Assembly (NCBI GenBank): GCA_963778075.1
Contig: CAVZTJ010000012.1
Location: 124,001-188,000, forward strand
Length of the DNA stretch: 64,000 nucleotides
Origin: JASHPR01 sp963778075
GTDB taxonomy: Bacteria; Actinomycetota; Actinomycetes; Streptosporangiales; Streptosporangiaceae
Direction: 5' to 3'
Shown here: in pieces, positions 53,578-62,310 of the stretch
Layout: every line of letters starts with the position of its first letter
Position numbering within the stretch: the first letter of the stretch is position 1
The notes under the pieces: model-generated
Database searches by the model: none
What the model was told of the DNA's origin: nothing
Seen by the model: only the letters and a program-made list of their open reading frames with translations
Program-made: the position numbers and the translations under genes

Positions 53578-54453
53578 ATGACCGATGGTGACCTGCTGGG
53601 CGAGGCCGTCGCCGAGCTCTACTCGTCCGACCCTGACGAGTTCGTCGAGCGGCGCGGCGCGCTGGTCGCCCGGGGGCGGGAGGCCGGCCAGGCTCCGGCG
53701 GCCAAGCAGATCGCCGCGCTGCGCAAGCCCACCCGGTCCGCCTGGGTTGTCAACAGGCTGGTCCGCGCCGATCCCGGCGTCACCGCCGAGCTCGCCGAGC
53801 TCGGCGAGGAGTTGCGCGCCGCGCAGGACTCGCTCGACGGCTCGGCCATCAGGGAGCTCTCGCAGCAGCGGCGCGAGCTGATCGAGTCTCTGGTCCGCCG
53901 GGCCTTCACCGTTGTCGGCGTTTCCGCGCCGCCCGCGGCCATCAGGGATGAGGTGACGGCCACCCTCGGCGCGGCCCTCGCCGACCCGCAGTTCGCCGAC
54001 ACCCTGGCGGCCGGGGCCCTGGTGCGGGCGGTGCAGGCCGAGGGCTTTGGCCCGGTGGGGCGGCCGACCCTGACCGTGGTGAGGGGTGGGGGGAGTGGGG
54101 TCAAAACAGCGGGGAGGGCCGCGCAGACGGGTGGGTCCCGGGCACCGCGGGGAAAGACGGCCGCGGACGCGCGCTCCCGGGCACCCGCAGCGCCGTCGCC
54201 CGAGCAGTTGCGCGCAGAGCGGGAGCGCCGGCACCTGGCGGCGGTTGCCGAGGCCGAACGGGCAGCGTCCGAAGCCGCCCAGGCCGCCGACGCCGCCACG
54301 GCGGCTGAGCACGAGCTGGAAGCCACGGTGCAGCGGCTGGAAGAGGAGCTTGCCGACGGACGGGAGGCCCTCGCCAGCGCCCGGAGCCAGGCGAGGCGGG
54401 CGAGGACCAGGCAGCGGTCCGCGCAGCAGGCACTCGACCGGCTGCGGGGGTGA
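53578..54453 (+). CDS. Conserved actinobacterial coiled-coil protein
   Basis: 291 residues, function unknown. An N-terminal helical domain carries EFVERRGALVARGREAGQAP and IAALRKPTRSAWVVNRLV, which is a recurring actinobacterial motif. A low-complexity Gly/Ala/Arg linker (about 160-205) follows, then a long Ala/Glu/Arg coiled coil to the C-terminus. The ATG has CAGAAT seven bases upstream and may be leaderless. The preceding hydrolase stop lies 5 nt away. Confidence 0.8.
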   Translation: MTDGDLLGEAVAELYSSDPDEFVERRGALVARGREAGQAPAAKQIAALRKPTRSAWVVNRLVRADPGVTAELAELGEELRAAQDSLDGSAIRELSQQRRELIESLVRRAFTVVGVSAPPAAIRDEVTATLGAALADPQFADTLAAGALVRAVQAEGFGPVGRPTLTVVRGGGSGVKTAGRAAQTGGSRAPRGKTAADARSRAPAAPSPEQLRAERERRHLAAVAEAERAASEAAQAADAATAAEHELEATVQRLEEELADGREALASARSQARRARTRQRSAQQALDRLRG

Positions 54454-54487
54454 CGGCACCGGGCGAGGTGCTCGTACCATGACAGCC

Positions 54488-55297
54488 GTGACGGATTACG
54501 AGCTGGCCCACGGGTACGAAACTGTCAATTACTACCGGAGTGGCGGAGCGGCGAGGATCGAGCTCAACCGCCCGGACCGGCTGAACGCCTGGAACAATCA
54601 GTTCAGCCTCGACCTGCTGGCCGCTGTGCGGGAGGCCGCCGAGGACCAGTCCGTCCGGGCGGTGATGATCACCGGGGCCGGGCGCGCCTTTTCCAGCGGC
54701 GCCGACCTCAGGGACGATATATCCCCGGAGTCCGGGCCGCCGGACGTCTATGGCCGGCTGACCGAGCGGTACCACCCGATCCTGGTCACGATCCGGCAGA
54801 TGCCAAAGCCGGTGGTGAGCGCCGTCAACGGGGCCGCGGCCGGGATCGGTCTTTCCCTGGCGCTGGTCTGCGACCTGGTGGTCGCCGCCGAGTCCGCCTA
54901 CTTCCTGCTCGCGTTCGTGAACATCGGCTTGGTGCCGGACGGCGGCTCGTCGCTGCTCGTTCCGTCCCGGGTGGGGTTCGCTAGGGCGGCCGAGCTGGCC
55001 ATGCTCGGTGAGCGGCTCGGCGCCCCGCAAGCGCTGGAGTGGGGGCTGGTCAACCGGGTCTGGCCGGACGAGGAGTTCGCTGAGAAGTCCGGCGAGCTGC
55101 TCGAGCGGCTAGCGAACGGCCCGACCAGGTCGTACGCGGGAACCAAGCGCCAGCTCAACCGGTGGCTCTACGAGCAGATGGACTCCCAGCTCGAGTTCGA
55201 GGCCAGGATTCAGCAGGAGATGGCGGGCTCGAAGGACTTCGCCGAGGGCGTCGCGGCGTTCGCGGAGAAGCGGGCAGCCCGCTTCACCGGGAGCTGA
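54488..55297 (+). CDS. Enoyl-CoA hydratase/isomerase family protein
   Basis: 269 residues, crotonase fold. The oxyanion-hole strands are GAGRAFSSGADLRDD and VNGAAAGIGLSLALVCDLVVA, and the active-site Glu/Asp region is NIGLVPDGGSSLLVPSRVG, where the second acid position reads Asp. It should hydrate or isomerise acyl-CoA. GTG 54488 has TACCAT seven bases upstream (leaderless pattern); ATG 54479 falls inside that box. The 3' end overlaps the TetR gene by 14 nt. Confidence 0.93.
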   Translation: MTDYELAHGYETVNYYRSGGAARIELNRPDRLNAWNNQFSLDLLAAVREAAEDQSVRAVMITGAGRAFSSGADLRDDISPESGPPDVYGRLTERYHPILVTIRQMPKPVVSAVNGAAAGIGLSLALVCDLVVAAESAYFLLAFVNIGLVPDGGSSLLVPSRVGFARAAELAMLGERLGAPQALEWGLVNRVWPDEEFAEKSGELLERLANGPTRSYAGTKRQLNRWLYEQMDSQLEFEARIQQEMAGSKDFAEGVAAFAEKRAARFTGS

Positions 55298-55925
55298 CCA
55301 GCACCTCGATGCCGTCGAGGATGCGCTCGAGACCAAAGATGAACTCGTCGTCAGGCTCGTCGGCCCGGTCGAACACGCCCGCGGCGATGAACTTGGTCAG
55401 CGCCGGGTAGCGGCCCGGGTCGGCCAGCGCCGTCAGCATCCGCGGGTAGGCGGCCATCCACTCGTCCGGGGCGACGCCCGCCGCCCTGACGGCCGCCTCG
55501 AGGTCCGATTCCAGCATCGCCAGGGTCCGCACATAACCGCTGATCAGCATGATTACCGATGCCTTCTCGGCCTCCACCAGTCCGCTGTCCGCCAGGTCAG
55601 CCAGGGCCTGCTCGAACCAGGCGACCTCGTTGGGCATCACCGGCAGCCCGCTGATCGGGACCTTCGCCGTCCACGGGTGCCGCCGGAGCGCGGTGCGCAT
55701 CCCCCACGCCCAGCGGGACAGCCCGGCGCGCCATCCCGTGCCCGGCTCCGCCTCGGGGGGCGGACCCCACGCCGCGTCGATCATCAGCTTGACCAGTTCG
55801 TCCTTGGCGTTCACGTACCGGTAGAGCGACATCGTTGACGCGCCGAGCTCGGCGGCGACCCGGCTCATCGACACCGCGTCCAGGCCATCGCGGGATGCGA
55901 TCTTGACCGCGGCGGCGACGGCGGG
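55284..55925 (-). pseudogene. TetR-family regulator lacking its first residues
   Basis: About 213 residues of a TetR/AcrR regulator with the TetR-C domain typical of drug-exporter repressors. It starts abruptly at AVAAAVKIASRDGLDAVSM; the helix-turn-helix RVAAELGASTMSLYRYVNAKDEL is complete, but the normal start and the first few residues are missing. Upstream DNA belongs to a DrrA-type gene in the other direction. No good start codon lies at the junction. Confidence 0.8.
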
Positions 55926-55928
55926 CGC

Positions 55929-56252
55929 GTGGTCGCCGACGGCAGCCCCGGCGACCTGAAGAAGCTGATCGCCGGGCAGCGTCTGGACCTGGTGCTGGCC
56001 GACGGCGCGGCGTTCGACGCGGTCAGCCGGCTGGCCGGCGACCGCGCGGTCACGACGGACCCGGCCGGCCTGACGATCGGCGTCGCGACCGGGGGCTCTG
56101 CGGGCGAGGTTCGCGCCCTGCTCGACGAGTTCGACCGGGACCGCTCCGCGGTGCGCAGCTTCTCGGTACACAGCACGACCCTTGACGACGTGTTCCTCGC
56201 CCTGACCTCCCGCACCGCCGGCCGACCCGAAACGGAGCCCTCCCGTGTCTGA
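55929..56252 (+). pseudogene. C-terminal fragment of a DrrA-type ABC ATPase
   Basis: About 107 residues: GRVVADGSPGDLKKLIAGQRLDLVL, then the regulatory C-terminal domain ending VFLALTSRTAG. Walker A, signature and Walker B are all missing, so no ATPase activity is possible. The upstream part of the gene was lost together with the start of the divergent TetR gene. It overlaps the intact permease gene by 8 nt. Confidence 0.85.
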
Positions 56253-56994
56253 CGTCCTGACCATGACCGCACGCTCTTTCCGGCTCACCAGGCGGCAGCT
56301 TGACTCGCTGTTCACCGCGCTGGCGCTGCCGGTCCTGCTGATGCTGCTGTTCGTCGGCCTGTTCGGCGGCGCCATCCGCACCGGCACCGGCACCGGGTAC
56401 GTGACCTACGTACTGCCGGGGGTCCTGGTGCTGTGCGCCGGGTTCGGCGCAGCGATCACCGCCGTGAGCGTCAGCCAGGACATGACCGGCGGGATCATCG
56501 ACAGGTTCCGGTCCATGGACGTCCGCGGCCCGGCGATCCTGGCCGGCCACGTCGCGGCGAGCATCGCGCGCAACATCGCATCCACCATCCTGGTTTTCGG
56601 CATGGCCTGCCTGATCGGCTTCCGGCCGCACGCCAGCCTGCCGGGCTGGCTCGCCGCCGCCGGCCTGCTGCTCGCGTTCATCCTGGCCGTTTCGTGGCTC
56701 GCCGCCGCCTATGGGCTGGCCGTCAAGACCCCGGAGGCCGCCAACGGGTTCATGTTCCTCGTGGCGTTCCTGCCGTACGCGAGCAGCGCATTCGTCCCGG
56801 TCGACACCATGCCCGGGTGGATTCAGGGATTCGCGCGCAATCAGCCGGTCACGCCGGTCACCCAGTCTCTGCGCGGGCTGCTGCTGGGAACGCCCGTCGG
56901 CACCGCACCCTGGGCGACGCTGGCCTGGCTCGGCGGCATCCTGGCCGTCTCGCTAGTGCTCTCCGGCGTCTTGTTCTCCCGCCGCACCGCCTAG
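56245..56994 (+). CDS. DrrB-type ABC-2 permease
   Basis: 249 residues with six hydrophobic segments (LFTALALPVLLMLLFVGLFGG, YVLPGVLVLCAGFGAAITAV, LVFGMACLIGF, LLLAFILAVSWLAAAYGL, FLVAFLPYASSAFVPV, LGGILAVSLVLSGVLF). The family hallmark is ...SQDMTGGIIDRFRSMDV. It would pair with a DrrA ATPase to export drugs or lipids, but the neighbouring ATPase is only a fragment, so it may be orphaned. Its 3' end overlaps the STAND gene by 42 nt. Confidence 0.88.
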   Translation: MSDVLTMTARSFRLTRRQLDSLFTALALPVLLMLLFVGLFGGAIRTGTGTGYVTYVLPGVLVLCAGFGAAITAVSVSQDMTGGIIDRFRSMDVRGPAILAGHVAASIARNIASTILVFGMACLIGFRPHASLPGWLAAAGLLLAFILAVSWLAAAYGLAVKTPEAANGFMFLVAFLPYASSAFVPVDTMPGWIQGFARNQPVTPVTQSLRGLLLGTPVGTAPWATLAWLGGILAVSLVLSGVLFSRRTA

Positions 56995-59376
56995 GTCATG
57001 GGCCGGGGGCTCACCCGTGCGCTTGTGCTGGACCAGTGCCACCGCGGCCGTGTGCCATCCCACCGTGTCGTACGCGGAAGCGAGGTTCGCCCGGGCGGCC
57101 AGCGTGCCCGGGTGATCCTGGCCCATGATCCTCTCGTGATCCTGCAGCGTCCGCTCGTACATCGGGATGGCCTGGGCGAGCCGGCCGGACGAGTGATAGG
57201 CCGACGCGAGATCGCCGCGCGCGGCCATGGTCTCGGGGTGATCAGGGCCGTCCCGTCCCTCGCGGCGGTACAGCACCTCTGCGAAGAGCGACAGCGCCTG
57301 CTTGAGCTTGCCCGCGGCGTGATAGGCCGACGCGAGGTTCGCCATCGACGCCACGGTGTCCGGGTGGTCGGGGCCCAGCGCACGCTCGCGGTCGGCGAGC
57401 GTGCGCTCGTATACCGGCAGGGCGTGCTTCATCCGGTCTGCCGAGCGGTAGGCGTAGGCGAGGTTTGCGCGCGCGCTCATGGTGTCGGGGTGGGTGGCCC
57501 CCTGAGTTTCCTCCCGGCCGGCCAGCGCCCGCTCGTACAGCGGGATCGCTTCGGCCAGCCGCCCACCCGAGTGCAGCGCGGACGCGAGATCGCCGCAGGC
57601 AGCGAGCGTCTCTGGATGCTCGGCACCCATGGCCGCCGCCCGGTCGCCGTATACGGGCTGCAGGATGGCGATCGCCTGCTCCGGCTGGCCAGCCCTCAGG
57701 TACGCGGACGCGAGATCGCCGCGTGCCGCCATGGTGGCCGGATCGCCGGGCCCGAGCGCCTGCTCCCGGCCGGCCAGGGCGCGCTCGTACAGCGGGACCG
57801 CGTCCGCCGCGCGGCCGGCGGCCATGCAGGCGCGGGCAAAGTTGCCGCATGCGGTGAGGGTGTCTGGATGATCAGCCCCGAGCACCCGTTCCCGGTCGGC
57901 GAGGCCCTGCTCGTTGGCGACGGCGGCATCGGCGGCGCGGCCCGCGCTCAGGTAGGCGGCCGCCAGGCCGTCCCTGGCGCCCAGGGTGCCCGGGTGATCG
58001 TCGCCCAGGACCCGGCGCCCGGCGTCGAACAGGCCCTGCCAGTATGAGACGGCGACGTCGTACAGGCCGGCGCGGTCGAGGCTCTGGCCCGCCCGCAGCA
58101 GCACCGGGTGAGCCTCCGGGGTCCAGAGCGGCTTGGCGGCCGCCCGGTGCAGGCTGACGGTGCAGTCCCGCAGGGCCTGCGCGAGCGCTTGGTCGCGGTC
58201 GGCCGGCGGCCACGCCTGGAGCAGCGCGTCGGCCGCGGCCACCGCGGCCTGCCCGAGGCCCATCGGGGTGATCACCTGCTGGATCGCCGCCTGGACCGCG
58301 CCGTGCACCCGGACCGTGCGGGGCGCGCACTCGGCGTCGATGGTCACCAGCCCGACCCGGGCGAGGCTGTCGAACACGCTGCGGACTGCGGACTCGCCGG
58401 CCGGCGTGCCGGCCGAACTGGGGCCGCAGATGTAGTCGCACGCAGCGCGGCTGGTCAGCACGGCCTCCGGGACGCCCGCAGGGTCGAGCAGCGCCGCCAT
58501 CGCCAGCGCGTATCCCGCCGTTTTCGGCGGGGCGATGGCGTCGGCCCGATCCAGCGACAGCGACCAGGTGGCCGCCAGGGTCCTGGTGCGCTCGTCGGCC
58601 CCGGCGCCGGACACCAGCCGGGCTCGCTGCGCCAACTGCTCGCGGTAGCGGCGGCAGCCGCTATGGCTTTCGGCGACCACGGCCGACGCCATCGCCAGGC
58701 TCAGTGGCAGGCAGCCGAGGTCGGAGGCGAGGTCAAGCGCCCCGGCCCGCATGCCCGGTTCGCCGAGTCGTCCGGTCAGGTAGCTCAGCGCCTCACGCGG
58801 GCTGAACGGGCCGACTTCGATGATCCTGCGGTTGCCTCCGCCGATCACGGCCGCAGGCAGCCGGGTGGTGACGAGGACAAGGCCAGCCGGTCCCGACGGC
58901 CAGAGCCCGTCCAGGTCGCCGGCGTCGGTGACGTCGTCGAGCACAACCAGCCACGGTCGGCTGGTCTCGGCCAGCCAGGACAGGAAGCTGGCCGCGGCGA
59001 CGCCGGGATTAGCGCGGGCGCCGGGGATTTCGGCTGCCGCCAGCGCCTCGGCGTAACCGCTCAGAATCGCGTCTCTGCTGGCAGCCTGAACCCATGCGAG
59101 CAGGTCTACATCGCCGGCCCGCCACGCCGACAGTGCGATCGCTGCGGCGAGCTGGGTCTTGCCGGTGCCGCCCAGGGCGTCCACCGAGTGGACGCCCTGC
59201 GCCTCGGGCGCAGCCGGCTGGGTGAGCACCGCTGTCCCGCCGGGGCCCGGGGCGCGGGCCCCCGTCTCCGGGCGCGTGTTGAAGCACGCGGCCAACGGCG
59301 GCACCGGTCCCGACCGGACCGGCCAGGGTGCGTGCCGGGACGGCATGCCCGCGTCGGCCTGGCGGGTGATGATCAC
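56953..59376 (-). CDS. STAND (NB-ARC) NTPase with eight tetratricopeptide repeats
   Basis: 807 residues. The nucleotide-binding domain has P-loop GGTGKTQL (residues 69-76) and Walker B WLVVLDDV (142-149), with a winged-helix stretch following. The C-terminal third has eight 42-residue kinesin-light-chain-like TPRs (DHPDTLTACGNFARA type). Such proteins are signalling switches, with some acting in antiphage defence or secondary metabolism control. No N-terminal effector domain is visible. The start could be at residue 11 (ATG 59346). Confidence 0.85.
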   Translation of the reverse strand: MIITRQADAGMPSRHAPWPVRSGPVPPLAACFNTRPETGARAPGPGGTAVLTQPAAPEAQGVHSVDALGGTGKTQLAAAIALSAWRAGDVDLLAWVQAASRDAILSGYAEALAAAEIPGARANPGVAAASFLSWLAETSRPWLVVLDDVTDAGDLDGLWPSGPAGLVLVTTRLPAAVIGGGNRRIIEVGPFSPREALSYLTGRLGEPGMRAGALDLASDLGCLPLSLAMASAVVAESHSGCRRYREQLAQRARLVSGAGADERTRTLAATWSLSLDRADAIAPPKTAGYALAMAALLDPAGVPEAVLTSRAACDYICGPSSAGTPAGESAVRSVFDSLARVGLVTIDAECAPRTVRVHGAVQAAIQQVITPMGLGQAAVAAADALLQAWPPADRDQALAQALRDCTVSLHRAAAKPLWTPEAHPVLLRAGQSLDRAGLYDVAVSYWQGLFDAGRRVLGDDHPGTLGARDGLAAAYLSAGRAADAAVANEQGLADRERVLGADHPDTLTACGNFARACMAAGRAADAVPLYERALAGREQALGPGDPATMAARGDLASAYLRAGQPEQAIAILQPVYGDRAAAMGAEHPETLAACGDLASALHSGGRLAEAIPLYERALAGREETQGATHPDTMSARANLAYAYRSADRMKHALPVYERTLADRERALGPDHPDTVASMANLASAYHAAGKLKQALSLFAEVLYRREGRDGPDHPETMAARGDLASAYHSSGRLAQAIPMYERTLQDHERIMGQDHPGTLAARANLASAYDTVGWHTAAVALVQHKRTGEPPAHDLGGAAGEQDAGEH

Positions 59377-59507
59377 GATCAGGACCTTCCGTAGGCATGC
59401 CGTCTGCGACGTTGCGACGGCCTGCCACAGGATAAGAGATCATTGCGCACATTCGTAACCAGATGATTACGCAAGTGATACATGTGCACTCAGTGCGCTG
59501 AAGGGGA

Positions 59508-59900
59508 CTAGTGTGCGTCTTTCTCGTGCCGCCGCTCGCCCAGCGTGAGGCTCAGCAGCCAGCTGACTACCCCAACGATGATCGCGCCCCAGAACGCCGG
59601 CCAGAAGCCGGTGATGTGGAACGGTTCGTGCAGCTTGCCAGCGACCCAGCTGGTGAGCAGGAACAGCAGTGCGTTCACCACGAGGCCGATCAGCCCGAGG
59701 GTCAGGATGTAGAACACGCAGCCGACCGTCTTGACGATCGGCTTGAGCACGGCGTTCACCACGCCGAAGATCAGCGCCACCACGACCAGCGTGGTCACCT
59801 TGGCGAGCGTGGTGCCGGCCTGCAGCTGGATGCCGGGAACCAGCGCGGTCGCCACGAACAGCGCTGCCGCGGTGATCAGCAACCGGAGGATGAGCCACAT
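59508..59900 (-). CDS. Phage holin family membrane protein
   Basis: A 130-residue protein of the superfamily IV holin type (PF04020) that is common in actinobacterial chromosomes outside prophages. Four transmembrane helices: LILRLLITAAALFVATALV, VTTLVVVALIFGVVNAVL, CVFYILTLGLIGLVVNALLFLL and FWGAIIVGVVSWLLSLTL, with a charged cytoplasmic tail. The function in the host is unknown. CAGGAT lies six bases before the ATG. Confidence 0.88.
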   Translation of the reverse strand: MWLILRLLITAAALFVATALVPGIQLQAGTTLAKVTTLVVVALIFGVVNAVLKPIVKTVGCVFYILTLGLIGLVVNALLFLLTSWVAGKLHEPFHITGFWPAFWGAIIVGVVSWLLSLTLGERRHEKDAH

Positions 59901-60115
59901 GGCAGCATCCTGCCACGGCGCCCGACACGAGCGATATGCCGGATCTATCTGGGCCGTGCCGGGCGGATGAACGCGTGAGCGCCGTGTTCTCCCGGCATGG
60001 CGGACGGGAGTTCGGAAAAGCGCGTGAAACGATTTCCCCCGGGGAAAGTCTGCAAGTGGCTATCGCGGGATTGAGCGAGTCCTCAGCGAGGAGCCACGGA
60101 TACGGGGGAGCGGGA

Positions 60116-60340
60116 ATGGGATTCGCTTTGGAGCTTGCCAACGCGGGGAATTCCGGAATGCCAGACGCCTGGAACGTTCCGCCCGCCGCGCCGCGGCATC
60201 GCAAACCGCCGCGCAGGCGCCGACTTGGGCTCGCCGGCCTGCCGCACGCCACGGCAGCGGCGGCCACCGCCACGGCGCGCCGGGCCAGGCTCGTCATCAT
60301 CAAGCGGCCGGCTCTCGCGGATCACCGCCGCGCGTTCTAG
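60116..60340 (+). CDS. Possible small basic protein
   Basis: A 74-residue reading from ATG 60116, preceded by GGGGGAGCGGGA. It has a polar N-terminus and a cluster RKPPRRRRLGL and ends HRRAF. I recognise no family, and the codon pattern is not decisive. The flanking DNA 59901-60115 shows nothing else. Confidence 0.3.
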   Translation: MGFALELANAGNSGMPDAWNVPPAAPRHRKPPRRRRLGLAGLPHATAAAATATARRARLVIIKRPALADHRRAF

Positions 60341-60359
60341 CCGGCCCTCCCAGCGGCAG

Positions 60360-60611
60360 CTACCAGCGGAAGTGCACGAACACGCGGCCGAAGTTCTTGG
60401 AGTCCTTCTCGACCCGGTGATAGAGCGCCTTGATCTCCTTCTGCTGGAGAAACCTGAGCACGTGCTTTTTAAGCTGGCCCGAGCCCTTGCCGGGAATGAT
60501 CTCGACAAGCGGCGCTTTCTTCCTGACCGCCTCGTCCATGATGTCGCGCAGCGCCCGGTCGATGTCCTGGCCGCGGTTGTAGATGTCGTGCAGGTCGAGT
60601 TTGAGCTTCAC
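60360..60611 (-). CDS. Small Smr-domain protein
   Basis: 83 residues forming a single Smr domain as at the C-terminus of MutS2: LDLHDIYNRGQDIDRALRD at the start, then the conserved IIPGKGSGQLKKHVLRFL loop, ending FGRVFVHFRW. Smr domains nick branched or single-stranded nucleic acids. GTG 60611 follows GGAGATGGCCAG at suitable spacing. Confidence 0.9.
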   Translation of the reverse strand: MKLKLDLHDIYNRGQDIDRALRDIMDEAVRKKAPLVEIIPGKGSGQLKKHVLRFLQQKEIKALYHRVEKDSKNFGRVFVHFRW

Positions 60612-60796
60612 CTGGCCATCTCCGCTCCGCCGGCGCGAGTACCGGCGATACACCGCACGATATATCCGCGGTGTGCCGGCTGGGCCGGCCAGACGTGCTG
60701 ACCGGCCCCTTTGACGCCAACCACGGGCGCGGTAAGGTGCGCGACAGACGCTGCCGCAACGGCAACCCCCGCCTTTCGGCCCCCAGGAGAGACCAC

Positions 60797-62263
60797 ATGC
60801 GCCAGCTCCGGCCTGCGGCAGTGGCTGCCGGATCCGTGCTGCTCGCCTTGGCCGTGACCGGGGCCAGCGCGGCCGCGGCCGCCTCAGGCCGGGCCGTCGC
60901 CCGGGCAACGGTTCCGCTGGCAGGCGCGGTGACCATACGGCCGGACGCCGTCCACATCCTCGACGGCGTCCTGAACAAGCCCCCCACCACGGCGTACTGC
61001 GAGGAGCACTACCACATCGCGTGCTACCGGCCAGCGCAGATCCAGCAGGCCTATCACCTGCCGCAGCTGTACCGGCACGGGATCAAGGGCCGCGGCCAGA
61101 CGATCATCATCGTCGACTCGTTCGGCTCCCCGACCGTCCAGCGCGATCTGGCCAGGTTCGACAAGGCTGCGGGCCTTCCCGCACCGCCGTCGCTCAAGGT
61201 CATCCAGCCGGCGGGCACGGTCCCGCCGTACAAGCCGGACGCCGACCGCGAGGGCTGGGCGGGCGAGACCGACCTGGACGTCGAGTACGCCCACACGATC
61301 GCCCCGGAGGCGAAGATCGTGCTGGCCGAGACGCCGACCTCGGAGAACGAGGGCACGACCGGCTTCCCGCAGATCGTCGCGGCCGAGAAGTACGTGATCA
61401 GCCATCACCTTGGCGGTGTGATCAGCCAGAGCTTCAGCGCTACCGAGCAGACCTTCGCGTCCAGGCAGTCGCTGCTGGACCTGCGCGGGGCCTACGTCGA
61501 CGCGGCGCGCAGCGGGGTGACCGTGCTAGCCGCCTCCGGTGACAGCGGCGCGGCGGACGTCAAGTTCAACGAGGTCACCTACTACTTGCACCCGGTGACC
61601 TCGTGGCCGGACAGCGACCCGCTGGTGACCGGCGTCGGCGGAATCCGGCTGCACCTGTCCGCGGCGGGCTACAACCTCAAGCGGCCCAGCGTATGGAGCG
61701 ACACCTACAACGTGCCGGCCAACGAGTTCGTCAACGGCAACGCGGGGCCCAACCCGCTGGCCGGGGGTGGCGGCAAGTCCGTGATCTTCACCCGGCCCGG
61801 CTACCAGAAGGGGGTGCGGGGCATCGTTGGCGGCAGCCGCGGCGTGCCCGACATCTCGATGAGCGCCGCCTGCAACGGCGCGGCCGACATGTACCAGAGC
61901 TTCGAGGGCCAGCCGGCCGGGTGGTACCCGACGTGCGGCACCAGCGAGGCGACGCCGGAGTTCGCCGGGATCGTGGCCCTGGCCGACCAGGTGGCCGGGC
62001 ATCCGCTCGGCGCGATCAACCCGTACCTGTACCAGCTCTCAGCCCGGCACGCTCCCGGCATCGTGGACGTCGTGACCGGCAACAACACCGTTTCGTTCCG
62101 GCAGGACGGCAAGCTGCACACGGTGCCCGGGTTCCATGCCCGGCCCGGCTACGACCTCGCATCCGGGGTCGGCACGGTGAACGCGCCCGACTTCGTGCAC
62201 GAACTCGCCGCGGCGGCCGACGGGCGGCACACAGGCCGGCCCCGAGCGCAGCGTTCTGGCTAA
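60797..62263 (+). CDS. Sedolisin-type (S53) serine-carboxyl protease
   Basis: 488 residues, secreted. A signal peptide (AAVAAGSVLLALAVTGASAAAAA) is followed by a short pro-region and the catalytic domain: Glu157 and Asp161 in GETDLDVEY, an Asp in ASGDSGA, and Ser383 in CGTSEATPEFAG. The C-terminal calcium-binding segment is IVDVVTGNN...PGYDLASGVGTVN. AGGAGA precedes the ATG. Sedolisins work at acidic pH; this one lacks the long N-terminal prodomain seen in many. Confidence 0.92.
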   Translation: MRQLRPAAVAAGSVLLALAVTGASAAAAASGRAVARATVPLAGAVTIRPDAVHILDGVLNKPPTTAYCEEHYHIACYRPAQIQQAYHLPQLYRHGIKGRGQTIIIVDSFGSPTVQRDLARFDKAAGLPAPPSLKVIQPAGTVPPYKPDADREGWAGETDLDVEYAHTIAPEAKIVLAETPTSENEGTTGFPQIVAAEKYVISHHLGGVISQSFSATEQTFASRQSLLDLRGAYVDAARSGVTVLAASGDSGAADVKFNEVTYYLHPVTSWPDSDPLVTGVGGIRLHLSAAGYNLKRPSVWSDTYNVPANEFVNGNAGPNPLAGGGGKSVIFTRPGYQKGVRGIVGGSRGVPDISMSAACNGAADMYQSFEGQPAGWYPTCGTSEATPEFAGIVALADQVAGHPLGAINPYLYQLSARHAPGIVDVVTGNNTVSFRQDGKLHTVPGFHARPGYDLASGVGTVNAPDFVHELAAAADGRHTGRPRAQRSG

Positions 62264-62310
62264 TGAACCTTTTTGTGCCTGCGCAAGCGCTCTCGGCGCG
62301 ACCACGACGG

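Noticed and set aside
60640..60710. A further member of the palindrome family (ATACACCGC...GCGGTGT)
   Set aside because: The arms are imperfect and share too little sequence with copies A and B to be grouped with confidence.
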